From Salibacterium lacus (GTDB lineage Bacteria > Bacillota > Bacilli > Bacillales > Marinococcaceae): a DNA stretch of 64,000 bases. The notes below the pieces were generated by a model that made no database searches, was not told the origin of the DNA, and saw nothing but the letters and a program-made list of their open reading frames with translations. Shown here piece after piece: positions 26,314-34,356 of this stretch. How positions within the stretch are numbered: position 1 is the stretch's first letter; each line of letters starts with the position of its first letter. Location of the stretch: assembly GCF_042684865.1 (NCBI RefSeq), contig NZ_JBHUML010000002.1, forward strand, positions 310,001 through 374,000. Reading direction: 5' to 3'. Position numbers and translations under genes: made by a program.

Positions 26314-26763
26314 ATGAACAAAGGGCAACGACATATTAAAATCAGGGAATTCATTTCCGAATACGATATTGAAACCCAGGATGAACTGGTCGACCGGCTG
26401 AAAAGAGGCGGTTACAATGTTACGCAGGCAACCATTTCACGGGATATCAAGGAACTGCACCTTGTGAAAGTGCCGACTGCCGACGGACGGTATAAGTACA
26501 GCCTGCCGGCGGATCAACGTTTCAATCCGCTTCAGAAGCTGAAAAGAGCCATGATCGACAGCTTTATCGGTATCGATCAAACCGAAAATCTGATTGTGAT
26601 GAAAACTCTTCCCGGCAATGCCAATGCTGTAGCTGCTCTCATAGACAACCTGGACTGGGAGGAAATCATGGGAACCATCTGCGGAGATGACACGATTTTG
26701 ATTATCTGCAGGGAAAAAGATCAGACGAGCGAAATGATCGACCGGTTTTTGGATATGCTTTAA
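26314..26763 (+). CDS. argR: Arginine repressor ArgR (AhrC)
   Basis: A 149-residue hexameric, arginine-sensing regulator. The winged helix contains VTQATISRDIKELHLVKV; the C-terminal domain shows LPGNANAVAALID and CGDDTILIICR for arginine binding. It represses arginine synthesis and activates catabolism. ATG 26314 follows AGGCGGGGA. Usual neighbour of recN in Bacillus. Confidence 0.95.
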   Translation: MNKGQRHIKIREFISEYDIETQDELVDRLKRGGYNVTQATISRDIKELHLVKVPTADGRYKYSLPADQRFNPLQKLKRAMIDSFIGIDQTENLIVMKTLPGNANAVAALIDNLDWEEIMGTICGDDTILIICREKDQTSEMIDRFLDML

Positions 26764-26787
26764 TCTCATTTGGATCGAGGTGCTGTC

Positions 26788-28509
26788 ATGCTCGAAGAGG
26801 TCACGATAAAAAATTTCGCCATCATTGAAGAATTAACCGTTCGATTTACGGACGGGCTGACGGTCCTTACCGGAGAAACAGGTGCCGGTAAATCCATTAT
26901 TATTGATGCCATCGGTCTGCTGATCGGCGGACGGGGATCTGTGGATTATGTGCGCCACGGAGAGGAAAGAGCCGAAATGGAAGGACTGTTTCATGTTAAT
27001 TCTTCGCATCCTGCGCGGGAAGTACTGGAACAAACCGGTATTGAAATGGAAGAAGACATGCTCATTCTGCGCAGAGACATCACAAATAAAGGCAAAAGCA
27101 TCTGCAGAATAAATGGAAAACTGGTGACGCTTGCCGTCCTCAGGCAGGTCGGGCAGTCTTTGGTTGATATCCACGGACAGCACGAGCACCAGGATCTGAT
27201 GCAGCCGGAAAAACATCTTTCTGTTCTGGATCGTTATGCCGGAAAAAAAATCAGTGATACATATAATGATTATCTCCAAAGGTACCGCAGATTCACAAAG
27301 CTGAAAAACGACTGGAAAAAATGGCAGGAAAATGATCAGGAAACGGCCAACCGGCTGGATTTTATTCGGTATCAACTTGATGAAATCGAAAAAGCGGAGC
27401 TGGTTCCAGGTGAAGATGATGAACTTGAAAAAGAAAAGTACATGCTCTCCAACGGAGAAAAGCTCTATACTCAGCTTGGCCACGCCTACGAAAGTCTTTA
27501 CGGTGAGGGCAGAGGTATGGACTGGGCAGGACTTGCCGTCACCCACGCCGAAGAAGCAGCGTCGATTGATGATGACATGCAGCCGATTCTTGAATCATTA
27601 CAGACAACGTATTATACGCTGGAGGAAGCTACGTTTTCTCTCCGGGAAAAAATGGATGCCATTTCATTTGATCCCGAGCGGCTGAATGAAATTGAAGCCA
27701 GACTTGAAGAGCTGAAAAAGCTGAAACGTAAATACGGTGACAGTGTCACCGACATTCTTGCTTTTGCATCAAGACTTGAAGAAGAAATCGAGTCGTTGTC
27801 CAATAAAGAAGAAAAGCTAGGGGAAATGGAAAAAGAAATGCATGAAACTGCGCTTGATCTGCAGGTTGAAGCTGATACACTCACCGATTTGAGAAAGCAA
27901 GCAGGAGAAAAGCTGGCAGAAGACGTGAAACAGCAGCTTCAGGATCTGTTTATGGAAAACGCGGATATGCAGGTGCGCGTTACACCAGCTTCCAGCGGTG
28001 TATCTTATGAATGGGAGCAGGGTGTTTCTGTTTTTAATGAAAACGGCCAGGATAACGTGGAATTTTTGATGGCGGCCAATACCGGTGAGCCATTGAAGCC
28101 TCTGTCCAAAACAGCTTCAGGCGGGGAATTGTCCAGAATTATGCTCGCTTTAAAAACCATACTGTCCGGATATCAAAATGTAATGAGCATCATTTTTGAT
28201 GAAGTGGATACGGGTGTGAGCGGACGCGTCGCCCAGGCCATCGCTGAAAAAATATACAACGTATCGACTGGTGCGCAGGTGTTGTGCATCTCCCATCTTC
28301 CTCAGGTCGCCGCTATGGCGGATACGAATTTGTATATCGAAAAGCAGGAGCAGAAGGACCGTGTAACAACAAATATAAAACCACTTGAAGACCTGCAGAA
28401 AACGGATGAAATTGCCAGGATGATTTCCGGAGTGGAAGTGACCGAATTGACAAGAGACAATGCCAATGAACTGCTGTCAATGGCGGAAAAAATCAAAACC
28501 AATTCATGA
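26788..28509 (+). CDS. recN: DNA repair protein RecN
   Basis: A 573-residue SMC-like ATPase for double-strand-break repair. Walker A is GETGAGKSIIIDAIGL near the N-terminus, a long coiled coil fills the middle, and the C-terminal head shows the signature SGGELSRIMLALK and Walker B IIFDEVDTGVSG. ATG 26788 is chosen with GAGGTG before it; TTG 26770 has no site. A terminator follows. Confidence 0.95.
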   Translation: MLEEVTIKNFAIIEELTVRFTDGLTVLTGETGAGKSIIIDAIGLLIGGRGSVDYVRHGEERAEMEGLFHVNSSHPAREVLEQTGIEMEEDMLILRRDITNKGKSICRINGKLVTLAVLRQVGQSLVDIHGQHEHQDLMQPEKHLSVLDRYAGKKISDTYNDYLQRYRRFTKLKNDWKKWQENDQETANRLDFIRYQLDEIEKAELVPGEDDELEKEKYMLSNGEKLYTQLGHAYESLYGEGRGMDWAGLAVTHAEEAASIDDDMQPILESLQTTYYTLEEATFSLREKMDAISFDPERLNEIEARLEELKKLKRKYGDSVTDILAFASRLEEEIESLSNKEEKLGEMEKEMHETALDLQVEADTLTDLRKQAGEKLAEDVKQQLQDLFMENADMQVRVTPASSGVSYEWEQGVSVFNENGQDNVEFLMAANTGEPLKPLSKTASGGELSRIMLALKTILSGYQNVMSIIFDEVDTGVSGRVAQAIAEKIYNVSTGAQVLCISHLPQVAAMADTNLYIEKQEQKDRVTTNIKPLEDLQKTDEIARMISGVEVTELTRDNANELLSMAEKIKTNS

Positions 28510-28540
28510 AAAGCCCACCTTTTTTGGTCGGCTTTTTTGT
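28509..28540 (+). terminator. Terminator after recN
   Basis: Stem AAAAGCCCACC with GGTCGGCTTTT (one C/C mismatch) plus T run. Confidence 0.8.
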
Positions 28541-28624
28541 TTATCCTCCTTATAAATCAAGTTCAAAGAGGCAACATTAGAACTACTGCAGAACAACAAA
28601 AGCGGGGATGAGGAGGATAACGAT

Positions 28625-29836
28625 ATGGATTGGGGGAGAAGAGCGGCAGGACTTTTTTTATTGGCTCTGTTTGCAGGGCTGCTCATGAACGATTCGGTGC
28701 AGTCTTATTTAAAAATACCAAATCATATTACAACATTTGAAAAAGCGGCTGATTATATAGAAAATACAGGAAAGATGAACGGCGAGGAGTGGAACGTTAC
28801 AGATATAACTCCATCTTCGGCAGCCGTACAGGCAGGCAGCCTGCCCGCGAAACGGACGAAGATAAATAAAATTCCCGAGCTGCAAGTAATACCCGGCGGT
28901 CATTCCATCGGGGTGAAGCTGCAGTCCAAGGGAGTAATGATTATAGGTTTTCATAATATTTCGTCTAATGAAAAACGTTTTTCGCCGGCAGAAGAAGCCG
29001 GATTAAAAGCCGGCGATCAAATTATTGAAATCGATGGAGAAAGAGTGCAGCATCTCGAGGATGTTGTCAGAATGGTGGAAAGCAAAGACGAAAACAAAAT
29101 CAAAGTGAAAGTGAAACGGGAAGAGGGAACTATTGAAAGAAACATTCCTCTGCATGAAGGAAAGAACGGAAGGGTGATGGGTGCCTATATCCGAAACGCT
29201 GCTTCAGGAATCGGCACGTTAAGTTTTTATGAACCGGAAGATGGTAAATTCGGTGCTTTGGGACATGTCATAGCTGACGCTGATACCAATAAACCCATTT
29301 CGGTCGATAACGGAGCTGTTATGAAATCAAACGTAACTTCCATTGAACGGGGAAGTGACGGAAAACCGGGTGAAAAACAGGCGTCACTTTCCGAAGAGGA
29401 ACCGCTTGGCACCGTAACAAAAAATACGTCATTTGGCGTGTTCGGCACCTTAAGCCCGGATAAAATCGATCATCGCGCGCCTATGCCGGTAGCGTTTGCC
29501 GATGAAGTAAAAACCGGTCCCGCACAGATATTGACTGTGTTGGAAGGGGACAAAGTGGAGGCTTTTGATATCGAAATTGTGCAGTCCATGCCGCAGATGA
29601 AAGCAGCTTCAAAGGGTATGGTTATCAAAGTCAAGGACGAGGAACTGATGGAAAAAACAGGAGGGATCATTCAGGGAATGAGCGGCAGTCCTATCATTCA
29701 GGAAGGCAAAATCGCCGGGGCTGTCACTCATGTGTTTGTAAATGACTCCTCTTCCGGTTATGCGTGCCACATCGAATGGATGCTCGAAGAAGCGGGAATA
29801 GATACATTTCAGGAGAAGCGCAATAAAGCTGCATGA
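28625..29836 (+). CDS. spoIVB: SpoIVB peptidase (S55), forespore signal protease
   Basis: A 403-residue secreted serine peptidase made in the forespore that triggers pro-SigK processing. N-terminal signal/anchor helix (about residues 5-22), PDZ domain (about 100-175, with EAGLKAGDQIIEIDG), then the S55 domain with FGALGHVIAD (histidine) and IIQGMSGSPII (serine near residue 355). ATG 28625 follows GAGGAGGATAACG. It is cut off from recN by a terminator, so it should have its own, probably SigG-type, promoter, which was not confidently located. Confidence 0.95.
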   Translation: MDWGRRAAGLFLLALFAGLLMNDSVQSYLKIPNHITTFEKAADYIENTGKMNGEEWNVTDITPSSAAVQAGSLPAKRTKINKIPELQVIPGGHSIGVKLQSKGVMIIGFHNISSNEKRFSPAEEAGLKAGDQIIEIDGERVQHLEDVVRMVESKDENKIKVKVKREEGTIERNIPLHEGKNGRVMGAYIRNAASGIGTLSFYEPEDGKFGALGHVIADADTNKPISVDNGAVMKSNVTSIERGSDGKPGEKQASLSEEEPLGTVTKNTSFGVFGTLSPDKIDHRAPMPVAFADEVKTGPAQILTVLEGDKVEAFDIEIVQSMPQMKAASKGMVIKVKDEELMEKTGGIIQGMSGSPIIQEGKIAGAVTHVFVNDSSSGYACHIEWMLEEAGIDTFQEKRNKAA

Positions 29837-29871
29837 TAAAAAGAGGCGGGCTGACGACCCCGCTTTTTTTT
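29836..29871 (+). terminator. Terminator after spoIVB
   Basis: GCGGG/CCCGC stem flanked by an A run and followed by eight T. Confidence 0.75.
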
Positions 29872-29908
29872 ATGCGTATTTCATCCTTCCCAAGCTGATT
29901 TTTAAGTA

Positions 29909-29982
29909 TTGAAAAGTATGGTATTCTGAACATATAAAGATTATTCGACAAAAACACCCTGCAATTTATGTCAAACGTCGAA
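29909..29982 (+). promoter_or_regulatory. spo0A vegetative promoter and 0A boxes
   Basis: TTGAAA (29909) and TATAAA (29933) with 18-nt spacing form a SigA-type promoter. A 0A box TTCGACA (reverse of TGTCGAA) at 29944-29950 sits at the expected start point, and a near-match CGTCGAA at 29976-29982 follows. This matches the autoregulated two-promoter plan of spo0A in B. subtilis. A SigH promoter between 30000 and 30100 is likely but no clean match was found. Confidence 0.6.
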
Positions 29983-30131
29983 TAAAGTCGCAAATGAAAG
30001 AAAAAAGGAGATAACACTTTCTAATCAATTTTTTTAAAGAAATTTGAAAAAAATGAAGGGTTATCGGTATTGTTGTTGAAATACATTACTGAGAGTGAAA
30101 CCTTGTAATTAAAAATGAGGAGGTACAGCCA

Positions 30132-30923
30132 GTGAGTAGTAACATTAAAGTGTGTGTGGCTGACGATAACAGAGAATTGGTCGGCCTGCTGAATGAGTAC
30201 ATCGGCGCTCAAACAGACATGGAAGTGACAGGATACGCGTACAATGGCCAGGAGTGTCTGAAAATCGTAGAGGACTCCAGTCCGGATGTGCTCGTCCTTG
30301 ATATTATTATGCCTCATCTCGACGGTCTTGCTGTTCTTGAGAAGTTGTATACGGCTTCGGCTCCCATGCCTAAAATTATTATGCTGACGGCCTTTGGTCA
30401 GGAAGAAGTGACGAAAAAGGCAGTGAACCTTGGTGCCTCTTATTACGTACTCAAGCCTTTTGATATGGAAACCTTGATCTCCAATATCAGGGAAGTCAGT
30501 CAGGAGCAGATGTCTTCTTTTGTACCGAACAGCAGTGTTATCAGGGAAACACAGGAAAAACCGAGCACGCTCAATTTAAGCCAGAGCATTACGAACATTA
30601 TTCATGAAATTGGCGTTCCTGCCCATATTAAAGGGTACATGTATCTGCGCGAAGCGATTACTATGGTCTATAATGACATTGATCTGCTCGGTTCCATTAC
30701 GAAAGTGCTGTATCCGGATATTGCCAAAAAATACGACACCACGTCAAGCAGAGTGGAGCGCGCCATCCGACATGCGATTGAGGTAGCATGGAGCCGCGGC
30801 AATGTGGACTCCATTTCCCGGATGTTCGGTTACACCGTCAACGTCTCCAAAGCCAAACCCACCAACAGTGAGTTTATTGCGATGGTGGCTGACAAATTAC
30901 GGCTTGAGCATATGGTGAGTTGA
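30132..30923 (+). CDS. spo0A: Sporulation master regulator Spo0A
   Basis: A 263-residue response regulator. Receiver domain: acidic pocket Asp11/Asp12, phosphorylated Asp57 (in LVLDIIMP), and conserved Lys in VLKPFD. The C-terminal DNA-binding domain carries the signature SRVERAIRHAIEVAWSRG. GTG start at 30132 after GAGGAGGTACAGCCA. Phosphorelay output that commits cells to sporulation. Confidence 0.97.
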   Translation: MSSNIKVCVADDNRELVGLLNEYIGAQTDMEVTGYAYNGQECLKIVEDSSPDVLVLDIIMPHLDGLAVLEKLYTASAPMPKIIMLTAFGQEEVTKKAVNLGASYYVLKPFDMETLISNIREVSQEQMSSFVPNSSVIRETQEKPSTLNLSQSITNIIHEIGVPAHIKGYMYLREAITMVYNDIDLLGSITKVLYPDIAKKYDTTSSRVERAIRHAIEVAWSRGNVDSISRMFGYTVNVSKAKPTNSEFIAMVADKLRLEHMVS

Positions 30924-30946
30924 ACGGCACTCTGAATTCACATTGT

Positions 30947-30993
30947 AAAACCCCTTCTATTTACTGATTACCGGTGAATAGAAGGGGTTTTTG
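30947..30993. terminator. Bidirectional terminator after spo0A
   Basis: A perfect 15-bp stem (30947-30961 with 30977-30991) with flanking A and T runs lies between convergent genes. Confidence 0.92.
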
Positions 30994-31017
30994 TGGTTTT
31001 ATTGTATTTATTTTATC

Positions 31018-31182
31018 TTAATCCTGGATATAGGTCTGGAACAAAGCAGCCAGTCTGTCATTGATTGGTCTCATCTGTTCAATCCGCTCTTTTTCCGGAT
31101 TATATTGAATCGTGTAATGTTCTCCATTATAGGAACTGACATACATGTCAAAACCGTGTCTGGATTCCATGTACTGAAACAA
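31018..31182 (-). CDS. Small 54-residue protein convergent with spo0A
   Basis: Not recognised by name. A TTG start at 31182 stands six nt after a perfect GGAGGG; an ATG at 31170 would be too far from it. The product is polar, without transmembrane or signal segment; it reads like a short beta-rich domain (FDMYVSSYNGEHYTIQYN) with a C-terminal helix. It shares the terminator of spo0A on the other strand. The good ribosome site, the stop before the terminator and the amphipathic sequence favour a real gene. Confidence 0.6.
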   Translation of the reverse strand: MFQYMESRHGFDMYVSSYNGEHYTIQYNPEKERIEQMRPINDRLAALFQTYIQD

Positions 31183-31291
31183 TGTTTTCCCTCCTTCTCG
31201 TGTCCGTTGTGTCTAACGTGGCATCTTTCTCCCGCTTTTATGCATGTTCGGTCCTGTTTTATGTCCATACTAGAAGAAGGAGGCGAAAAAG

Positions 31292-32398
31292 GTGGATAAA
31301 TGGACAGGAAGAGCGAAGTATCATGAACGGACCAAACAGCTTGTGAAGACGATAACCCCGGGAGATATTGCTGTTCTATCCCATGAAGATATTGATGCTT
31401 CCGCGGCGGACAGTTTAATACATGCCAAAGCTGGGGCAGTACTGAATATGAAAGCATCCATGAGCGGCAGTATCCCCCAGGATGGCGTGCAGCGTCTGCT
31501 GGAGGGCAATATTCCCGTTTTTGATATACAGACAAAAGGAGTCGGTCCGTGTCTTCATGAGAGAGACATCGAAATCATCGAAAACAGACTGTTTCTCCCG
31601 TACAGCGGCAGGTTTTTGGAAATGGCGGTTCTTACGCGTTATACGGGAAAACGGCTGGTGGATCTTCAGAGACAAGCGGAAGCAAAACGGGAACATTTAC
31701 TGGCATCTTTCATCGAGAACAGCCTCGCCTGCGCCCAAAACGAACTGACTTCATTCCTGGAGCATTGGCATGATTGGGGAAGTGGCAGTTCCCTTTCCGG
31801 CAGAGACGTATGTATTGTGATCCGGGGGGCGGATTATATGAAAGATCTCGAATATGCTAAAAAAAATATCCTGCCGGCAGATATGTGCCGGATTGCGGTG
31901 GACGGAGCGGCTGATGGCATGAGGGAAATCGGGCTCTGCCCTGATTATATAATTGGGGACATGGATTCTGTCAGCAGGGAGTCTCTGCAGTGCGGCGCGC
32001 GTCTTTTTGTGCATCAGGGACCGCGGGGAAAGACGCCTGGTTTTGATCAGATCAACCGCTGTAATCTGGAGGCGGAGACGATCCGGTTCATTGGATTAAG
32101 CGAAGACGCCGCTGCTGCATTTGCCTTAAAGGAAGGGGCCTCGAGAATTTACATGGTGGGAGGACATCGTGATATGGAAGAGTACTGTTGCAAAGGAAGA
32201 AAAGGGATGGGCTCTTCTTTGTTAATGCGTATGCTTGCCGGGAGCCGTTTCATTGATCTAAAAGGGATCCACCATGCGGGAAGGAGCCGGTATGATAAGT
32301 GGTGGAAGATAAATGAAAAATGGAGAAGCCGGTATCGCTTTCCCATCAAGGGAAAAGCAGCGTTCCGCCGAGTGGAAGGAGGAAGTTCAAAGTCATGA
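31292..32398 (+). CDS. SteA-like protein (thiamin pyrophosphokinase-fold)
   Basis: A 368-residue protein resembling SteA, a cytokinetic-ring protein first described in corynebacteria. Residues 1-130 form the SteA N-terminal domain (GDIAVLSHEDIDASAADSLI); residues about 165-310 resemble the thiamin pyrophosphokinase catalytic fold with IAVDGAADGM, PDYIIGDMDSVS and a GLSEDAAAAFALKEGA segment. The usual C-terminal membrane helix is not evident; the tail is basic. GTG start at 31292 after AAGGAGG. Its TGA overlaps the start of the next gene, so it is co-translated with the GT2 gene. Role in division or envelope is inferred. Confidence 0.7.
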   Translation: MDKWTGRAKYHERTKQLVKTITPGDIAVLSHEDIDASAADSLIHAKAGAVLNMKASMSGSIPQDGVQRLLEGNIPVFDIQTKGVGPCLHERDIEIIENRLFLPYSGRFLEMAVLTRYTGKRLVDLQRQAEAKREHLLASFIENSLACAQNELTSFLEHWHDWGSGSSLSGRDVCIVIRGADYMKDLEYAKKNILPADMCRIAVDGAADGMREIGLCPDYIIGDMDSVSRESLQCGARLFVHQGPRGKTPGFDQINRCNLEAETIRFIGLSEDAAAAFALKEGASRIYMVGGHRDMEEYCCKGRKGMGSSLLMRMLAGSRFIDLKGIHHAGRSRYDKWWKINEKWRSRYRFPIKGKAAFRRVEGGSSKS

Positions 32399-33075
32399 AT
32401 GTCAGTGTCATTATACCTGCTTTTAACGAAGAACAACACATTCGCAAAACGATTCATGCTGTCCGGCAGGGGGGATGGGCCGGTGAAATTATCGGCGTCA
32501 ACGACGGCAGCAGGGACCGGACCGGGCGGGTTCTGGAACATACATGCGACACTGCCATATCGTTTATAAAAAATCACGGAAAAACCGCAGCGGCAAAAGC
32601 GGGATGGATGGCAGCCAGAGGAGATGTGATCGTCACATTGGACGCAGACCTGAGGGAAAGTGCGGTGTACGGCATGGCGCTGCTTGAGCCTTTGTACCTC
32701 GGAACAGCCGATTTGGTGATTGGAACAGCTCACTCGCAGAAACAAAGAGGAATGGGCATGCTGAAAAAAAGGGTGCAGTATGTCCTGAAAGAACGGTGCG
32801 GCCTTTCCCTGAACATGCCATTGTCCGGACAGCGGGCTTTTTTCCGGAAACATCTCGATCTGTTTCAACACCTTCAGGCCGAGCGTTTTGGGTTGGAAAC
32901 GATGATGAATCTTCATGCACATGAGACAGGATTGTTGATTCAGGAGGTAGAGGCTCCTTTCCTTCATCAGGGAAAGGGCATAGGTCTTAACGGCTTTTTA
33001 CACCGGGGAAGGCAGTGGCTGGAGGTGGAACGTTGTTTGAGGAAATACGGACGCTCGCCCTCTTCTCCTCGATAA
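32395..33075 (+). CDS. Family 2 glycosyltransferase
   Basis: A 226-residue GT-A glycosyltransferase with nucleotide-sugar motif IIPAFNEE, GVNDGSRDRT, and the metal-binding LDADL (DxD-type). No transmembrane helix, so likely a peripheral cytoplasmic enzyme. It resembles enzymes that use lipid-linked acceptors, but the sugar and acceptor are unknown. Starts in a 4-nt ATGA overlap with the SteA-like gene and overlaps the next gene by about 40 nt, so all three are one unit. Confidence 0.8.
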   Translation: MNVSVIIPAFNEEQHIRKTIHAVRQGGWAGEIIGVNDGSRDRTGRVLEHTCDTAISFIKNHGKTAAAKAGWMAARGDVIVTLDADLRESAVYGMALLEPLYLGTADLVIGTAHSQKQRGMGMLKKRVQYVLKERCGLSLNMPLSGQRAFFRKHLDLFQHLQAERFGLETMMNLHAHETGLLIQEVEAPFLHQGKGIGLNGFLHRGRQWLEVERCLRKYGRSPSSPR

Positions 33076-33845
33076 TAGTTCTATACTCGACAGCGGTCTC
33101 CCGGTTGTTCCATTGGAAGCAATGGAACGTTAAAAATTACCGTGGAAAAACAATTCCTTTTTCAGCTGGTGCTTTTCTTTTTTTGTTCATATGGATGTAT
33201 GTGGTGATGTATGAGCGGACGCCGGAGGCCGGGGTATTTCTTATGTACACTGCTGCTGTAGGTGCAGCGGGCTGGCTCGATGATAGAAAGGGGGAAGTGT
33301 ATCCAAAAGGAATCCGGGGGCATGTTCGATTCTTCAAGCATAAAAAAAAGCCTACTACCGGTATTATGAAAATAGTTATAACATTAGCAGCAGCTGTTGT
33401 GGCAGCAGTTTTTACCGGGGAATCCCCGATTGAGATGATGGCTGCTTTCATGCTGTTTGTTCTTTCTCCCCATGTTTGTAATCTGCTTGATACAAGACCG
33501 CTCCGGGTATGGAAATGGTCAGCCTGTCATGGGGCGTTGTATCTGTTGTTCACAGGCGGAAGCTTTACAATGCCGCTTACTGCCGCAGGGGTGGGATTTA
33601 TCGGAATTGCAGCGTGGGCCGTGCTGGAAGGGACAGAACGCACTCTTCTTGGGGACAACGGAGCAGCGGCGGCAGGGGCGGTGCTTGCCTGGACAGCCGT
33701 CCTAATACTTCCTCTTTGGACTCAGCTGTCCATTGTTATGGTCTATGTTCTTCTTACGGTACTTTCAGAATATATTTCCTTCCACCGTGTTATCTCTCGT
33801 TTTCCGCTGCTCGCCTCGTTGGATCAGGCCGGTAGAAAAAAATGA
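33033..33845 (+). CDS. MraY/WecA-like glycosyltransferase family 4 membrane protein
   Basis: A 270-residue polytopic membrane protein of about eight to nine helices. Motifs typical of polyprenyl-phosphate GlcNAc/MurNAc transferases are seen: GWLDDRKG (Asp83, Asp84), NLLDTRPLRVWK (Asn150, Asp153, Arg155) and LGDNGAAAAGA. It is shorter than MraY and lacks some loops, so the substrate may differ. TTG start at 33033 behind GGAGGTGG within the GT2 gene. Reaction inferred: phosphosugar transfer to a lipid carrier. Confidence 0.72.
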   Translation: MFEEIRTLALFSSIIVLYSTAVSRLFHWKQWNVKNYRGKTIPFSAGAFLFLFIWMYVVMYERTPEAGVFLMYTAAVGAAGWLDDRKGEVYPKGIRGHVRFFKHKKKPTTGIMKIVITLAAAVVAAVFTGESPIEMMAAFMLFVLSPHVCNLLDTRPLRVWKWSACHGALYLLFTGGSFTMPLTAAGVGFIGIAAWAVLEGTERTLLGDNGAAAAGAVLAWTAVLILPLWTQLSIVMVYVLLTVLSEYISFHRVISRFPLLASLDQAGRKK

Positions 33846-33856
33846 AGAATACCGGG

Positions 33857-34096
33857 CTATTTTGATCCCGCTCTGCGGCGGATGCCTGGTTTATTTCTTT
33901 TACGGTCCCGGTGCAGCACAAAGCCGGAAATAAACCAGATACCAAATACAAGAAGCAGGGCACCGGCGGTGAACTGCAGCCATAGAAATGGGAACGGGGG
34001 CTGCTGAATCTGAAACAATGTATCTCTCATCAATTTTATACCGAGCACGGATAAAAAACCTGGTATAACGAGTATAAGCAAAGCAATGATGCGCAT
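33857..34096 (-). CDS. yqzF: YqzF / DUF2627 family membrane protein
   Basis: A 79-residue two-helix membrane protein with the signature GIKLMRDTLF and QPPFPFLWLQF. The second ATG (34096) is chosen because AAGGAG is seven nt before it and only one nt before the ATG at 34102. In Bacillus this gene stands just upstream of the bkd operon. Function unknown. Confidence 0.85.
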   Translation of the reverse strand: MRIIALLILVIPGFLSVLGIKLMRDTLFQIQQPPFPFLWLQFTAGALLLVFGIWFISGFVLHRDRKRNKPGIRRRAGSK

Positions 34097-34283
34097 GGGC
34101 ATTCTCCTTGTTTGAATTCAGGTGGCGCTTCCTTAAAAGGGCAGGATGCCTATGGTGGAGACACCCACCTTGTTTTCAAATTTATTGTAAGGGATGAACA
34201 GCGGCGGTGCAAGTTTTAAATACCTGTACATGAAAGAAACATAAAATGTTAAAATGAAGCATTGATGAAGATGTTTTCCCGGA

Positions 34284-34312
34284 TTGCTGGAAGAACTCTC
34301 GCTAAATATGCT
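34284..34312 (+). promoter_or_regulatory. SigA-type promoter of the bkd operon
   Basis: TTGCTG and TATGCT with 17-nt spacing about 45 nt before lpdV. No SigL -24/-12 signature, which drives bkd in B. subtilis, is seen. Confidence 0.55.
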
Positions 34313-34356
34313 ACAGTTTTTACGTAGATACATGTAAAAATAGAGGAGGACCCAAT

